NCBI GenBank assembly: GCA_002213445.1
Contig: NJIE01000023.1
Location: forward strand, 142,540-206,539
Length of the DNA stretch: 64,000 nt
From: Xenophilus sp. AP218F
GTDB taxonomy: Bacteria; Pseudomonadota; Gammaproteobacteria; Burkholderiales; Chromobacteriaceae
Direction of reading: 5' to 3'
Every line of letters begins with the position of its first letter. The stretch's first letter is position 1. Under the pieces are notes generated by a model that ran no database searches, was not told the DNA's origin, and saw only the letters and a program-made list of their open reading frames with translations. The translations under genes and the position numbers were made by a program. Shown in pieces: positions 25,395 through 34,331 of this stretch.

Positions 25395-27170
25395 ATGAAA
25401 CGCTTCACTCCATTGGCACTTTCGTTGTCATTCGCATTCCTTTTCGCATCGCCGGCCAAGGCCGACTCCAACGCGTTCCGTCAGTCGATAGGCGTAGACG
25501 AGGCCCAGGCCGCCGGCCTCGACATGATGCTGCTCAACTCCAGCCTGCTGCGCAACGGCGACGACGTCTGGAAACGCGCTCGCGAAGGATTCCAGCTGGA
25601 AGAAGTGAACGCCGACATCGTCCGCCGCCAGGAGCGCTTCTACGCCGCCAAGCCGGAATATTTCCGCCGCACGCTGGACCGCAGCCGCAAGTATCTGTTC
25701 CACATCATGAACGAGGTGGAGCGCCGCGGGATGCCCACCGAAATCGCGCTCCTGCCGATGGTGGAAAGCGCCTTCGTCCCCACCGCCCGCTCCCGCGTCG
25801 GCGCGGCCGGCCTGTGGCAGTTCATGCCCGCCACCGGCCGCCACTACGGGCTGGAGCAAACCTGGTGGTACGACGGCCGCCGCGACGTGACCGAAGCCAC
25901 CCGCGCCGCGCTCGACTATCTGGAAAACCTGCACGAACAATTCGGCGACTGGCGGCTGGCGCTGGCCGCCTACAACTGGGGCGAAGGCAATCTGGCCCGC
26001 GCCATCGCCAAGGTCCAGGCCAGCGGTCAGGAAGCCACATACGAGAACATCCGTATGCCGAACGAAACCCGCAACTACGTTCCCAAGCTCCTCGCCGTCC
26101 GCAACATTCTGCAACAGCCGGACAAATTCGGCGTCCGCCTGGACAAATTCCCCAACCGTCCCTACTTCGTCGCCGTATCCACCGGCAAGCACATGAACAT
26201 CGACATCGCCGCCAAGCTGGCCGGCACGTCGGTTGCGGAATTCAAGGAACTCAACCCGGCCTTCAACCTGCCGGTGTACGCACACAAGGCCGGCCGCCAG
26301 ATGCTGGTGCCGGCCGCCAAGGCCGACAAGTTCGTCGCCAACCTGGAAAAATGGGACAAGCCGCTGCTCACCTGGGAAGTGTATATCCCCCAAGGCGACG
26401 AGAGCGTCGCCCAGATTGCCAGCAGCCACAACATGAGCGCCAGCCAGCTGCTGGCCGCCAACAATATCGGCGGCGGCACCTTGCGCGCCGGCCAGCCGGT
26501 GCTGGTGGCGATGAGCAAGAACCAGCGCGATATCGCGCCGCTGGACAGCACCGACACTGCGCTGCCCGAAACCGGCGCGCCGGCCGCCACCCTGATCGCC
26601 AGCGCCGGCCAACCGCCGGCGCCGGCCCCCGTCGCGCAGGCAGGCGCCGCCGCTCCCGCGCCGCAACCGGCGGCAAGCGAACCGGCGCTCCTGACCGCCA
26701 GCGCCGCGCCCGCCGTCAGCGCGAGTGCAGCCGTTCCGGTCGGCGCCGACAACGCCCAGCCGCCCGCCTCGCTCGCCGCCGATCTCAGCCGCTACACCAT
26801 CGTCAGCGGCGACACGCTGTACAGCATTGCGCGCCGCTACAATCTGAGCGTGGATGATCTGAAAAACCTGAACCAGCTCGGCTCCAACACCGTGCAGGTG
26901 GGCCAGCAGCTGCTGGTGAAGGGCTCGCCGACGCTGCTCGCCGAAAACCGCGCCAGCGCGCCGGCCGCCGCCGACGAAGCGCTGGTTCAGGTCAGCCGCG
27001 TCAGCCCCCCCAGCCGCCAGGCCACCGAATACGTGGTCAAGCGTGGCGATACCCTTTACAGCATCGCCCGCCGTTTCGGCGTGGATCACAGCGATATCCA
27101 GCGCTGGAACGACGCCCGCCGCCTAGCGCGCCTGCAGCCTGGCCAGCGCGTGATCGTGCAGAAGCTGTAA
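25395..27170 (+). CDS. mltD: Murein lytic transglycosylase D with LysM domains
   Basis: A 591-residue exported enzyme that cleaves peptidoglycan between MurNAc and GlcNAc. After a signal peptide (to about residue 23) the GH23 domain has LLPMVESAFVPTARS with the catalytic Glu near residue 123, GLWQFMPATGRHYGL and LAAYNWGEGN. A degenerate LysM lies near 325-370, then an Ala/Pro-rich linker (about 395-460), and two good LysM repeats (GDTLYSIARRYN near 472, GDTLYSIARRFG near 551). Unlike E. coli MltD, the signal region has no lipobox Cys, so it may be soluble in the periplasm. Its last codons form the start of a tandem repeat. Confidence 0.92.
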   Translation: MKRFTPLALSLSFAFLFASPAKADSNAFRQSIGVDEAQAAGLDMMLLNSSLLRNGDDVWKRAREGFQLEEVNADIVRRQERFYAAKPEYFRRTLDRSRKYLFHIMNEVERRGMPTEIALLPMVESAFVPTARSRVGAAGLWQFMPATGRHYGLEQTWWYDGRRDVTEATRAALDYLENLHEQFGDWRLALAAYNWGEGNLARAIAKVQASGQEATYENIRMPNETRNYVPKLLAVRNILQQPDKFGVRLDKFPNRPYFVAVSTGKHMNIDIAAKLAGTSVAEFKELNPAFNLPVYAHKAGRQMLVPAAKADKFVANLEKWDKPLLTWEVYIPQGDESVAQIASSHNMSASQLLAANNIGGGTLRAGQPVLVAMSKNQRDIAPLDSTDTALPETGAPAATLIASAGQPPAPAPVAQAGAAAPAPQPAASEPALLTASAAPAVSASAAVPVGADNAQPPASLAADLSRYTIVSGDTLYSIARRYNLSVDDLKNLNQLGSNTVQVGQQLLVKGSPTLLAENRASAPAAADEALVQVSRVSPPSRQATEYVVKRGDTLYSIARRFGVDHSDIQRWNDARRLARLQPGQRVIVQKL

Positions 27171-27562
27171 ACCGGACGGCCCTCGCGAAAAAGCCCGGCG
27201 CGCGCCGGGCTTTTTTTGTTTTCCCCTCTCTCAACGCTGTCGGCCCCGCGGCGCGCCCAGCCGGCTCATGCGCCGCGCCGGGCTGCGCGTGATCGTGCAG
27301 AAGCTGTAAACCGGACGGCCCTCGCGAAAAAGCCCGGCGCGCGCCGGGCTTTTTTTGTTTTCCCCTCTCTCAACGCTGTCGGCCCCGCGGCGCGCCCAGC
27401 CGGCTCATGCGCCGCGCCGGGCTGCGCGTGATCGTGCAGAAGCTGTAAACCGGACGGCCCTCGCGAAAAAGCCCGGCGCGCGCCGGGCTTTTTTTGTTTT
27501 CCTCTCTCTCAACGCTGTCGGCCCCGCGGCGTGCCTAGCCGGCTCATGCGCCGCGCCAGGCT
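27146..27562. repeat. Three tandem 139-bp repeats between mltD and the FUSC gene
   Basis: Copies lie at 27146-27284, 27285-27423 and 27424-27562, each starting with GCGCGTG; a fourth GCGCGTG at 27563-27569 ends the array. Each copy contains the last codons of mltD with its stop, the bidirectional terminator, and the last codons of the convergent FUSC-family gene. Copies 1 and 2 appear identical. Copy 3, which is part of the real FUSC gene, differs at a few positions. The array is best explained by duplication between 7-bp direct repeats flanking the intergenic region. Confidence 0.95.
27188..27217. terminator. Bidirectional terminator, present three times
   Basis: The palindrome GCCCGGCGCGCGCCGGGC is flanked by A residues upstream and seven T residues downstream, so it works on both strands. 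The tandem repeat puts further copies at 27327-27356 and 27466-27495, giving three consecutive terminators between the convergent mltD and FUSC genes. Confidence 0.9.
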
Positions 27563-28588
27563 GCGCGTGGGCGGCGGCACCGCGATCAGCTGCGGCAGCA
27601 TGTGCTTGAGACTGTGGCGCAGGGCTTCCACCGTCAGCGTCAGCTCGGCCGCCAGCCAGTGGCAATGCGAGGGGCGCTGCATCTGCGCCGGATTGTCGGC
27701 GTCGATCAGCGGCCCCACCAGCAATTGCGGCTGATTGAAGCGCAAGGCATGCGCCCCGCGCAGCAGGGTACGCACGATGGCGCGGCGCGGCGAATGGTTT
27801 TCCTCCAGCGCCGGGGTGGAGCCCGACACCTCGCTCATCCGGTCCAGCAAGGTCCACATCGCGCGTTGGCAACGCTGCACCTGGTCCAGTTCCCTGGGCT
27901 TGAGGCCAGACTCCTGCGCCACCGCCGAGAGCAGGCCGCGCATCCGCACCAGCCGGCTATTGAACTGTTCCAGCGCCGCCGCCTCGTCCACCGGCAAGCG
28001 GCGGGCGATGCGGTTGTAGAGCAAGGCCGCCTCGCGCAGATTGTCGGCCAGCAGGAAGCGCCAACTGTCGATGGCGCGCAGGGGCAGGGTGGCGGCGGTG
28101 GCCATGCCGATCAGCGAGCCGATCAACACATTGCAGCTGCGCCACAGCGCTTCGTCTATCGGCGAATCGCCAAGGCCGGCCACGATCACCAGCGTGATGC
28201 CGGTCAGCAGGGCGAGATAGCCGCCCTTGCCCTGAGCGTGCCAGCTGCTGGCTGCCACCACCAGCAACATCCAGCCCCAGCACAGATAGGGCGAAACCCG
28301 GTACAACATGATCGCCGACAGGCCCGCCGCCGCGCCCAGCAGCGAGCCGCCCATCCGCTCCAGCGCCTTGCGCCGCACGCCGCCCCAGTGCGGCACCCCG
28401 CCCAGCACGATCAGGATCGTCACCAGCATCCAGCCGCCGTGAGGGATGCCGGTGAGCAGGGTCAAGCCCATGCCGAACAGAAAAGCCAGCGTGGCTCGCA
28501 GCATATGCGCCTGGCGCGCGTAGCGATTGAGGTAATACGGCACCACCAGCACGCGCCAGGAAGATTGCCAGTTCTTGCTTGTCGCCAC
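27509..28588 (-). CDS. FUSC-family membrane protein
   Basis: A 359-residue protein. Residues about 28-180 form a cluster of six short membrane helices (GIPHGGWMLVTILIVL, GVRRKALERMGGSLLGAAAGL), the FUSC pattern shared with YccS and aromatic-acid efflux proteins. The rest is a cytoplasmic helical domain. The family is linked to export of aromatic acids or small organic acids, but the substrate here is unknown. The last 18 codons lie in copy 3 of the tandem repeat. It is followed on the same strand from dtd by 3 bp, so the two are probably co-transcribed. Confidence 0.82.
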   Translation of the reverse strand: MATSKNWQSSWRVLVVPYYLNRYARQAHMLRATLAFLFGMGLTLLTGIPHGGWMLVTILIVLGGVPHWGGVRRKALERMGGSLLGAAAGLSAIMLYRVSPYLCWGWMLLVVAASSWHAQGKGGYLALLTGITLVIVAGLGDSPIDEALWRSCNVLIGSLIGMATAATLPLRAIDSWRFLLADNLREAALLYNRIARRLPVDEAAALEQFNSRLVRMRGLLSAVAQESGLKPRELDQVQRCQRAMWTLLDRMSEVSGSTPALEENHSPRRAIVRTLLRGAHALRFNQPQLLVGPLIDADNPAQMQRPSHCHWLAAELTLTVEALRHSLKHMLPQLIAVPPPTRSLARRMSRLGTPRGRQR

Positions 28589-28591
28589 GCC

Positions 28592-29044
28592 TTACTCCGG
28601 ATCCTTGCTGTCCAGCCAGATGGTCACCGGGCCGTCGTTGACCAGGCTCACCTGCATGTCCGCGCCGAATACGCCGGTGGGCACCGGTTTGCCCAGGACG
28701 GCGGACAGCTCGGCGACGAAACGGTCGAACATCGGCGCGGAAATCTCGCCGCGCGCGGCGCGGCTATAGGACGGCCGGTTGCCTTTCCTGACGCTGGCGA
28801 ACAAGGTGAACTGGCTGACCGCCAGCGCCTCGCCGCCGATATCCAGCAGCGAACGGTTCATCACCCCGTTTTCATCGTTGAACACCCGCAGCTGGACAAG
28901 CTTGCGCGTGAGCCAGCCGATATCCTCGGCGCCGTCCGCCTCCTCCACCCCCACCAGCAGCAGCAAGCCCGGCCCGATGCGCCCGGTTGTCTCCCCCGCC
29001 ACCGCCACCGCCGCCTGACTGACCCGCTGAACCAAAACCCGCAT
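28592..29044 (-). CDS. dtd: D-aminoacyl-tRNA deacylase
   Basis: A 150-residue DTD that removes D-amino acids (and misacylated Gly) from tRNA. The N-terminus [13 protein letters not shown], the catalytic-site segment [10 protein letters not shown] near residue 75 and the gly-cisPro motif region [15 protein letters not shown] near 128 with [11 protein letters not shown] at the end match the family exactly. The ATG at 29044 is chosen on that basis. Confidence 0.95.
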   Translation of the reverse strand: MRVLVQRVSQAAVAVAGETTGRIGPGLLLLVGVEEADGAEDIGWLTRKLVQLRVFNDENGVMNRSLLDIGGEALAVSQFTLFASVRKGNRPSYSRAARGEISAPMFDRFVAELSAVLGKPVPTGVFGADMQVSLVNDGPVTIWLDSKDPE

Positions 29045-29166
29045 CGAATTCTCCTGCCTTCCAGTATGCAAACAAGGCTCCATTCTAGCGGCGTGGCGTC
29101 CGGGATAACACCGCGGCGGCGCGCGCGGCTACAATGGCGCATCCATTTCTGACAGGAAACCGCTCG

Positions 29167-29940
29167 ATGTTGATGGTCATCTCGCCGGCCAAGACGCTGG
29201 ACTACGATACACCGCCCGCCACCCAGACCTACACCCAGCCCGATCTTCTGACGCACAGCGCCGAACTGATCGAGACGCTGCGCGAGAAAAGCCCGCAAGA
29301 CATCGCCCAGCTGATGAGCGTCAGCGACAAGATCGCCCAGCTCAACGTCGGCCGCTACGCCGACTGGCAACCGCCGTTCACGCCGGCCAACGCCAAGCAG
29401 GCGGCGCTGGCCTTCATGGGCGACGTGTACGAAGGCCTCGACGCCGCCAGCCTGCCGCCGGCGCAGCTGGATTACCTGCAGCAGCGGCTGCGCATCCTCT
29501 CCGGCCTCTACGGCGTCTTGCGGCCGCTGGACCTGATGCAGGCCTATCGCCTGGAGATGGGCACCCGCCTGGCCAACCCGCGCGGCAAGAATCTGTACGA
29601 ATTCTGGGGCGAGATCGTCACCGCCAAGCTCAACGAGCAGCTGGAGGCGCTGGGCCAGCGCACGCTGGTCAACTTGGCCTCTGACGAATACTTCAAGGCG
29701 GTCAAACCCAAGGCCTTGAACGCCGCCATCGTCACGCCGGTGTTCCAGGACAAGAAAAACGGCCAGTACAAGATCATCAGCTTTTACGCCAAGCGCGCCC
29801 GCGGCCTGATGGCGCGCTGGGCCGCCGAACGCGGCGTCGTCGATCCGGCGGCGTTGCGCGGCTTCGACAGCGAGGGCTACGCCTTCGACCCCGCCGCCTC
29901 CGGCGAGCTCAACTGGGTTTTCCGTCGCGAACATCACTGA
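29167..29940 (+). CDS. yaaA: Peroxide-stress protein YaaA
   Basis: A 257-residue DUF328/UPF0246 protein. The N-terminus [16 protein letters not shown] and the blocks [33 protein letters not shown], and [15 protein letters not shown] are characteristic. In E. coli, YaaA lowers free intracellular iron during H2O2 stress. Its DNA-binding fold is known, but the chemistry is not. The ATG at 29167 matches the E. coli start. Confidence 0.93.
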   Translation: MLMVISPAKTLDYDTPPATQTYTQPDLLTHSAELIETLREKSPQDIAQLMSVSDKIAQLNVGRYADWQPPFTPANAKQAALAFMGDVYEGLDAASLPPAQLDYLQQRLRILSGLYGVLRPLDLMQAYRLEMGTRLANPRGKNLYEFWGEIVTAKLNEQLEALGQRTLVNLASDEYFKAVKPKALNAAIVTPVFQDKKNGQYKIISFYAKRARGLMARWAAERGVVDPAALRGFDSEGYAFDPAASGELNWVFRREHH

Positions 29941-30327
29941 CACCCCAGCCGGCGCGCCTTCCCCCGGCGCGCCCGTTTCCCCTTCTTCCTCGCCAGATTC
30001 CACGACGGACTGCATCCTGCGCGCAACAGTTCTCACCCAAACGATCATGCAAAATCCGCATGCCTCGCCGCCTTCAGCGGCTGGTCGATCCCGGCAAAGC
30101 CGTCTCTAGCCCGCCTCTAGCTCTGTCAAAGCCTCATATTAAACATTTGATTATCAATAATTAAACTATTTTCAATGTTGAATTTAACAAACCCGGCAAC
30201 TACACTCCGACTCACAAAAAACATTACAGATTCTTGCCTTCAGCTTAAACAAGGCAAAGTCAAAATAGCGACAAGCGGGCCGGCAAACTGCTCGAAACGG
30301 GCGAAATCCATTCTGTAGAGGCTCGAT
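29941..30327. other. Intergenic region upstream of the small fimbria-like gene
   Basis: Contains no gene. Bases 30125-30200 are strikingly AT-rich (ATTAAACATTTGATTATCAA and following), unlike the flanks, and probably hold the promoter of the gene at 30328. A TTGCCTT / AAGGCAA inverted repeat lies at 30234-30257. Confidence 0.5.
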
Positions 30328-30621
30328 ATGAACAAGATCATCATCACCTTGGCTGCGCTGGCGGCTATGCAATCCGGCTTGGTCCTGGCAGCCCAGGGCG
30401 GCGTCATCGGCTTCTCCGGCTCCATCGTCAAAGAGCCGTGCGCGCAGGAAACCAGCGCCCTGGCCCGCTACGCTTCGCATCCGCAACTGTATCAGGCCGC
30501 GCGCAAGGTCTCGTCCGGCCCCACTTGCTCCGGTCTGGACAACACCCAGTCCGTGACGATCAGCCGCGTGAAGACCAGCCAGTCCGCCGAAGGCCAGATC
30601 GTTACCGTCGTCTACAACTGA
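30328..30621 (+). CDS. Small secreted protein with fimbrial-pilin-like N-terminus
   Basis: A 97-residue protein with a clear signal peptide (MNKIIITLAALAAMQSGLVLA-A). The mature start GGVIGFSGSIVKEPC resembles the first strand and first cysteine of type 1 pilins. A second Cys sits near residue 68 (GPTCSGLD). The chain is far too short for a complete pilin Ig fold (usually 150 or more residues), so it is either a truncated pilin-like protein or a distinct small family. It faces the end of the fimbrial operon, separated by a terminator. The function is unknown. Confidence 0.7.
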   Translation: MNKIIITLAALAAMQSGLVLAAQGGVIGFSGSIVKEPCAQETSALARYASHPQLYQAARKVSSGPTCSGLDNTQSVTISRVKTSQSAEGQIVTVVYN

Positions 30622-30639
30622 GCGCCGCAAGAACTCGAA

Positions 30640-30677
30640 AACGCCGCCGCCGCGGATGCTCCGCGGCGGCGGCGTTT
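30640..30677. terminator. 16-bp hairpin between convergent fimbrial genes
   Basis: AACGCCGCCGCCGCGG pairs perfectly with its complement across ATGCT. Short T runs follow on both strands (TTTTC on the minus strand). It lies between the small secreted protein and the adhesin gene. Confidence 0.7.
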
Positions 30678-30697
30678 GCTTTGCCCGCAAGATCGGA

Positions 30698-31669
30698 TCA
30701 CTGGTAAAGCATATTGAGCGTCACCACCGATCGCAGCGTGCCAGGCGTCACCGCCGTCGTGCGCATGTATTCGACGAACACAGGCAATTGCGCCGTTTGC
30801 GACTGGATATCCACCACCCGGGTGTTGTTGGTGCTGTTCGCTCCTATATTCCGCCCGTCGCCCAGCGTCCCCATGAAAACCGCCACGCCCTTGGCCGTGC
30901 CGCCCGTATTCGCAAACAGGATGGGGTTATTCGCGTCCGCCGAGCCGGAAAAACTGAAGGTGGCGGTATGCAGCCCGGTCGAGCAATTGCTGGCGGTAAT
31001 CGTGAAGCTGACGCTGCCCGCCGCGCTGCCCACCGCCGGCAGGGCGCTGACGCCTATGGTCGGCAGGGTCACCACCCGGTTAACATCCGCCGCGCTCAGA
31101 TTGCAGGTGCCGCCGGGCGTGAACGTCACCGAGCCGTTGATCAGCTGGTTGTAGTTGACCCCGGGATAACCATTCAAGCCCCCCACCCCGTCCAGTTGGA
31201 ACACCGAATACTGGCTAACCGCGACGGTGCCGCTGGATGGCGCGCCCGAGGTCTTGAGCAGCACGATGGAGTATTGCAGCGTCGTGGAGATGGAGCCTGC
31301 GGCCGGCACATAAATGCCGGTATTGATCGCCCCGTTCGACTGCGTGTAAGTCTGTCCGTTGAAGATGATGCCGATCTGCAAGCCGGCAGCCAGCGCCGTT
31401 TTCTTGGGGTTGACCCAGAAGTACACGTTCTCGCCCAGGCTCTGCTGGCAGTAGACGCTGATGGTCTGCAGAGGCGACTGCCAGATGACGGTGCCGCTTG
31501 GCGCGGCGGCGGAAACGTACAGGTTGCCGGGCAGGCTCAAGGTGGAGGTCACGCTGCCTGACGAACTGGCGCCATTCCAGCACGCCAGGGCATGGCTGGT
31601 CGCCGGCAGGCACAGCAAGCACACGCACAGCCAGGCGCGCAGCGCGCGGATAATCGATTGGCTCATCAT
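30698..31669 (-). CDS. Fimbrial tip adhesin-like protein
   Basis: A 323-residue exported protein (signal to about residue 28, ATSHA). It has two parts: an N-terminal domain of about 150 residues with no recognised binding motif, and a C-terminal pilin domain from GSVTFTPGGTCNLSAADV onwards, ending in VVTLNMLYQ, the beta-strand read by chaperone and usher. This two-domain layout and its place as the last gene after the usher point to a tip adhesin. The receptor is unknown. Confidence 0.82.
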   Translation of the reverse strand: MMSQSIIRALRAWLCVCLLCLPATSHALACWNGASSSGSVTSTLSLPGNLYVSAAAPSGTVIWQSPLQTISVYCQQSLGENVYFWVNPKKTALAAGLQIGIIFNGQTYTQSNGAINTGIYVPAAGSISTTLQYSIVLLKTSGAPSSGTVAVSQYSVFQLDGVGGLNGYPGVNYNQLINGSVTFTPGGTCNLSAADVNRVVTLPTIGVSALPAVGSAAGSVSFTITASNCSTGLHTATFSFSGSADANNPILFANTGGTAKGVAVFMGTLGDGRNIGANSTNNTRVVDIQSQTAQLPVFVEYMRTTAVTPGTLRSVVTLNMLYQ

Positions 31670-31708
31670 TCTTTCGCTTTCTGGCTTTCGCAGTCTGGTC
31701 GCTAGCCT

Positions 31709-34276
31709 TCACTCGGCATCGCATACGGCTTCGGTTATCGAATAACCCGCGCCATTCACTCGCGCCGAGGGCTGATAATGGAAGCGGCACTGTTGATCCG
31801 GCGCGCCGCCCCAGTCGGCCCGCAGCGTTTTCCCTTCCATGCCGCGCAGGAAGGCGCGGCTGCCCTGCCCCACCATCGCCAGCACGTCGCCCTTGTCGCT
31901 CAACACCGACGCCCCTACCGGCACGGCGCTGCCGTCGGCCCGCGTCAGCGTCACGATGACGGGTTTGCCCTGTTCGGTGGGGAACTTGAGCATCACGATG
32001 GCTCCGGCGCGCGGCGCGTCCTGCTGCGCGGTCTCCTGCAGCTCGACGTTCTCGCTCATCCCCTTCGGGTCCAGCGAGACTTCGTTCTGCCGGTACGGCA
32101 TCAACGACGACACCACCGCGTAGCCGTCCTGATTGACGCGCACGCCGTTGGTGTTGTTGACCGCAGCGCCCGCCGCGCCCGGCGCGTCGATGACGGCGAA
32201 CGATTCGCCCACCGATTGCGCCGCGGTGACGCCGCCCGGATGGAACACCAGGGCGCCCATCACCCCGGCATTGGCTTGCGAGGCATGGCCGACGCTGCTG
32301 CCGCCGACGCTGACCGTGGCCACCGAACTGGCGTACTGCACGCTGGCCCCGCCGCCGCCGCTATGGTTGCCGGAGGCGTCGCGGGCATCGCTGGCGTAGA
32401 CGTTGTAGCTGAGGTTGTTCAGCTCGCCGCTGGTGCCGCTGACCGCCAGCTGGTTGCTGGCGCTGCGATCGCTGTTGCTGTTGACGCTGGCGGTCAACAG
32501 CGGCGCGTGCGCGGCGCGGCCCAGCGGCATCGACACGCTCAGCGTGTACTGGTTGACGTTGTTGCCCAGGGCATCGTGCAGCCGGCCGGCGGACAGGCTG
32601 AAATTGACCGACTTGAAGGTATTGTTGTACCCAAGCTGGTAGGTCACGTCGCGGCCGCTCTGGTTCCAGTAGTCCTGCGTCGAGCCGCTGATGTAAACAT
32701 GCCCCCAGCCCGCCGGCAGCGGCTGGTCAGCGTTCAATTGAAACTGGTTGCGGGTGCGGTACACCGCGCCGTTCTGGTTCAGCAGATTGACGTAGTCCTG
32801 GAACTGCAGATAACCGGTGGTGGAGTAGCGATACGCCGCTACCGTGAAGTTGGTGCCGGTGCTTGCCAGCAGCTTGCTGTAGGCCAGGCGATAGCTCTGG
32901 CCGCTCATGTTCTCGCCGCCCCCGGCATTGGAAAGGTTGCTGGCCCAGGACTGGGTGACGTCCAGCGCCAGCGCGCCGATGGCGGTATTGAGCCCTGCGC
33001 CGAAGATGCCGGCCTGGTAATGCTCGGCGGCGATGCCGCCGCCGTACAGCGTCAGGCTGCCATTCACGCCGCGCTGGTAGGTGGCTTGCACGAAGTCCGG
33101 ATGCCGGCTCAGCGTGCTATCGCGCCACTGCCCCGCCGTCACCGAATAGCGCCATTGATCCTGGCGCAGCAGCTGCGGCACCGCGGCGTAGGGCACGACG
33201 AAGGTGCGCACCCGGCCATCGGCCTCGGTCACCGTCACGTTCAGATCGCCGGCGAAGCCGGTGTTGTACAGGTCGTCGATGCTGAACTCGCCCGGCGGCA
33301 CGGCGTTTTCATAGATCAGGTTGCCGTTCTGGCGGATCGATACCTTGGCGTTGGTCTCCGCCACGCCGCGCACCACCGGCGCGTAGCCTTGCATCGACTC
33401 CGGCTGCATGCGGTCGTCGGAATTGAGCTGCACCCCGCGGTAGGGCACGCTGTTGAACAAGTCCGACGGCGTGAAGTTGTCGCCGATGGTCAGCACCGAG
33501 CGCCAGTCGGTGATGTCGCGCTGCGCGTAGGCCGACGTCGCCTGGTAATGGCGCTGGCTGCCGTTGCCGCCGTCCTGCTGAGTGACGGCGCCGTTGTAGC
33601 GCAGCCTCCACATGCCGAGGTTGAGCCCGGCGTTGGCGCCCAGATAATACTGGGTGGACGCGCTATTGGACCCGGTGTCGTAGTGATAGACGTTGGCGTT
33701 GTAGTTGAGGAAGCCGGCGAAGGGCGCGCCGGCGTCCCAGTATTGGGGATCGACGTAGCCGCGAGCATGCGCGCGCAGGTATTTCTGCGGCACGCTGACG
33801 TCCAGGCGCAAATCGCCGCTATTGAAGCTGGAAAGGGCGCCGGGAACCAGCTGGGCAATGTCCCGACAAGGCTCGTCCTGCGGCGGCGCGGTCTCCGGCG
33901 TCTGCTCCAGACGCTTGAAATCCACGCCCATCTCCTCCAGCGCCTTGCGGCTGAAGCAGGCAAACACCCTGTGATCGTCTCGCTCTTTCATCAGCACGTC
34001 GCGACGGCCGATCCAGGCATCGTTGACGAACACGTCGGCGCGATAATTGCCGGGCAGCGCGCCCCCTGCCTGGTTGAAACGGCTCAGCCCCAAGGGCGGC
34101 GTGCCCGGCGCCCGGTTCAGGAACGCCGGATTGAACTGCACATCGTCCGGCGACGATGCCGGCGCCGCCGGCGCATCGGCCCAGGCCGAGGAGCCGCCGA
34201 ACAGCCCGCACACCAGCGTGGCGAGAAGCGGCAGGCTCCCGCATCCAGCCTGCCATCGAGTCGGGGAAGGTTTCAT
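31709..34276 (-). CDS. Fimbrial outer-membrane usher
   Basis: An 855-residue FimD/PapC-type usher. A signal peptide is followed by the N-terminal chaperone-binding domain (VQFNPAFLNRAPG near residue 43) and the 24-strand barrel with the plug-region motif FSIDDLYNTGFAGDLNVTV near 310. The C-terminal domain has PVGASVLSDKG near 790 and a final pair of cysteines. It secretes and assembles pilins at the outer membrane. The ATG at 34276 is chosen because it yields the signal peptide directly. It lies between chaperone and adhesin genes in one operon. Confidence 0.93.
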   Translation of the reverse strand: MKPSPTRWQAGCGSLPLLATLVCGLFGGSSAWADAPAAPASSPDDVQFNPAFLNRAPGTPPLGLSRFNQAGGALPGNYRADVFVNDAWIGRRDVLMKERDDHRVFACFSRKALEEMGVDFKRLEQTPETAPPQDEPCRDIAQLVPGALSSFNSGDLRLDVSVPQKYLRAHARGYVDPQYWDAGAPFAGFLNYNANVYHYDTGSNSASTQYYLGANAGLNLGMWRLRYNGAVTQQDGGNGSQRHYQATSAYAQRDITDWRSVLTIGDNFTPSDLFNSVPYRGVQLNSDDRMQPESMQGYAPVVRGVAETNAKVSIRQNGNLIYENAVPPGEFSIDDLYNTGFAGDLNVTVTEADGRVRTFVVPYAAVPQLLRQDQWRYSVTAGQWRDSTLSRHPDFVQATYQRGVNGSLTLYGGGIAAEHYQAGIFGAGLNTAIGALALDVTQSWASNLSNAGGGENMSGQSYRLAYSKLLASTGTNFTVAAYRYSTTGYLQFQDYVNLLNQNGAVYRTRNQFQLNADQPLPAGWGHVYISGSTQDYWNQSGRDVTYQLGYNNTFKSVNFSLSAGRLHDALGNNVNQYTLSVSMPLGRAAHAPLLTASVNSNSDRSASNQLAVSGTSGELNNLSYNVYASDARDASGNHSGGGGASVQYASSVATVSVGGSSVGHASQANAGVMGALVFHPGGVTAAQSVGESFAVIDAPGAAGAAVNNTNGVRVNQDGYAVVSSLMPYRQNEVSLDPKGMSENVELQETAQQDAPRAGAIVMLKFPTEQGKPVIVTLTRADGSAVPVGASVLSDKGDVLAMVGQGSRAFLRGMEGKTLRADWGGAPDQQCRFHYQPSARVNGAGYSITEAVCDAE

Positions 34277-34331
34277 CGCGCATTCCGTTTTGCTGCGCAG
34301 GCGGCCAGACAACAGGCGGCCGCCCGAATGG

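Noticed and set aside
27146..27562. CRISPR array
   Set aside because: The repeats are 139 bp and directly adjacent, without spacers, and include coding ends and terminators.
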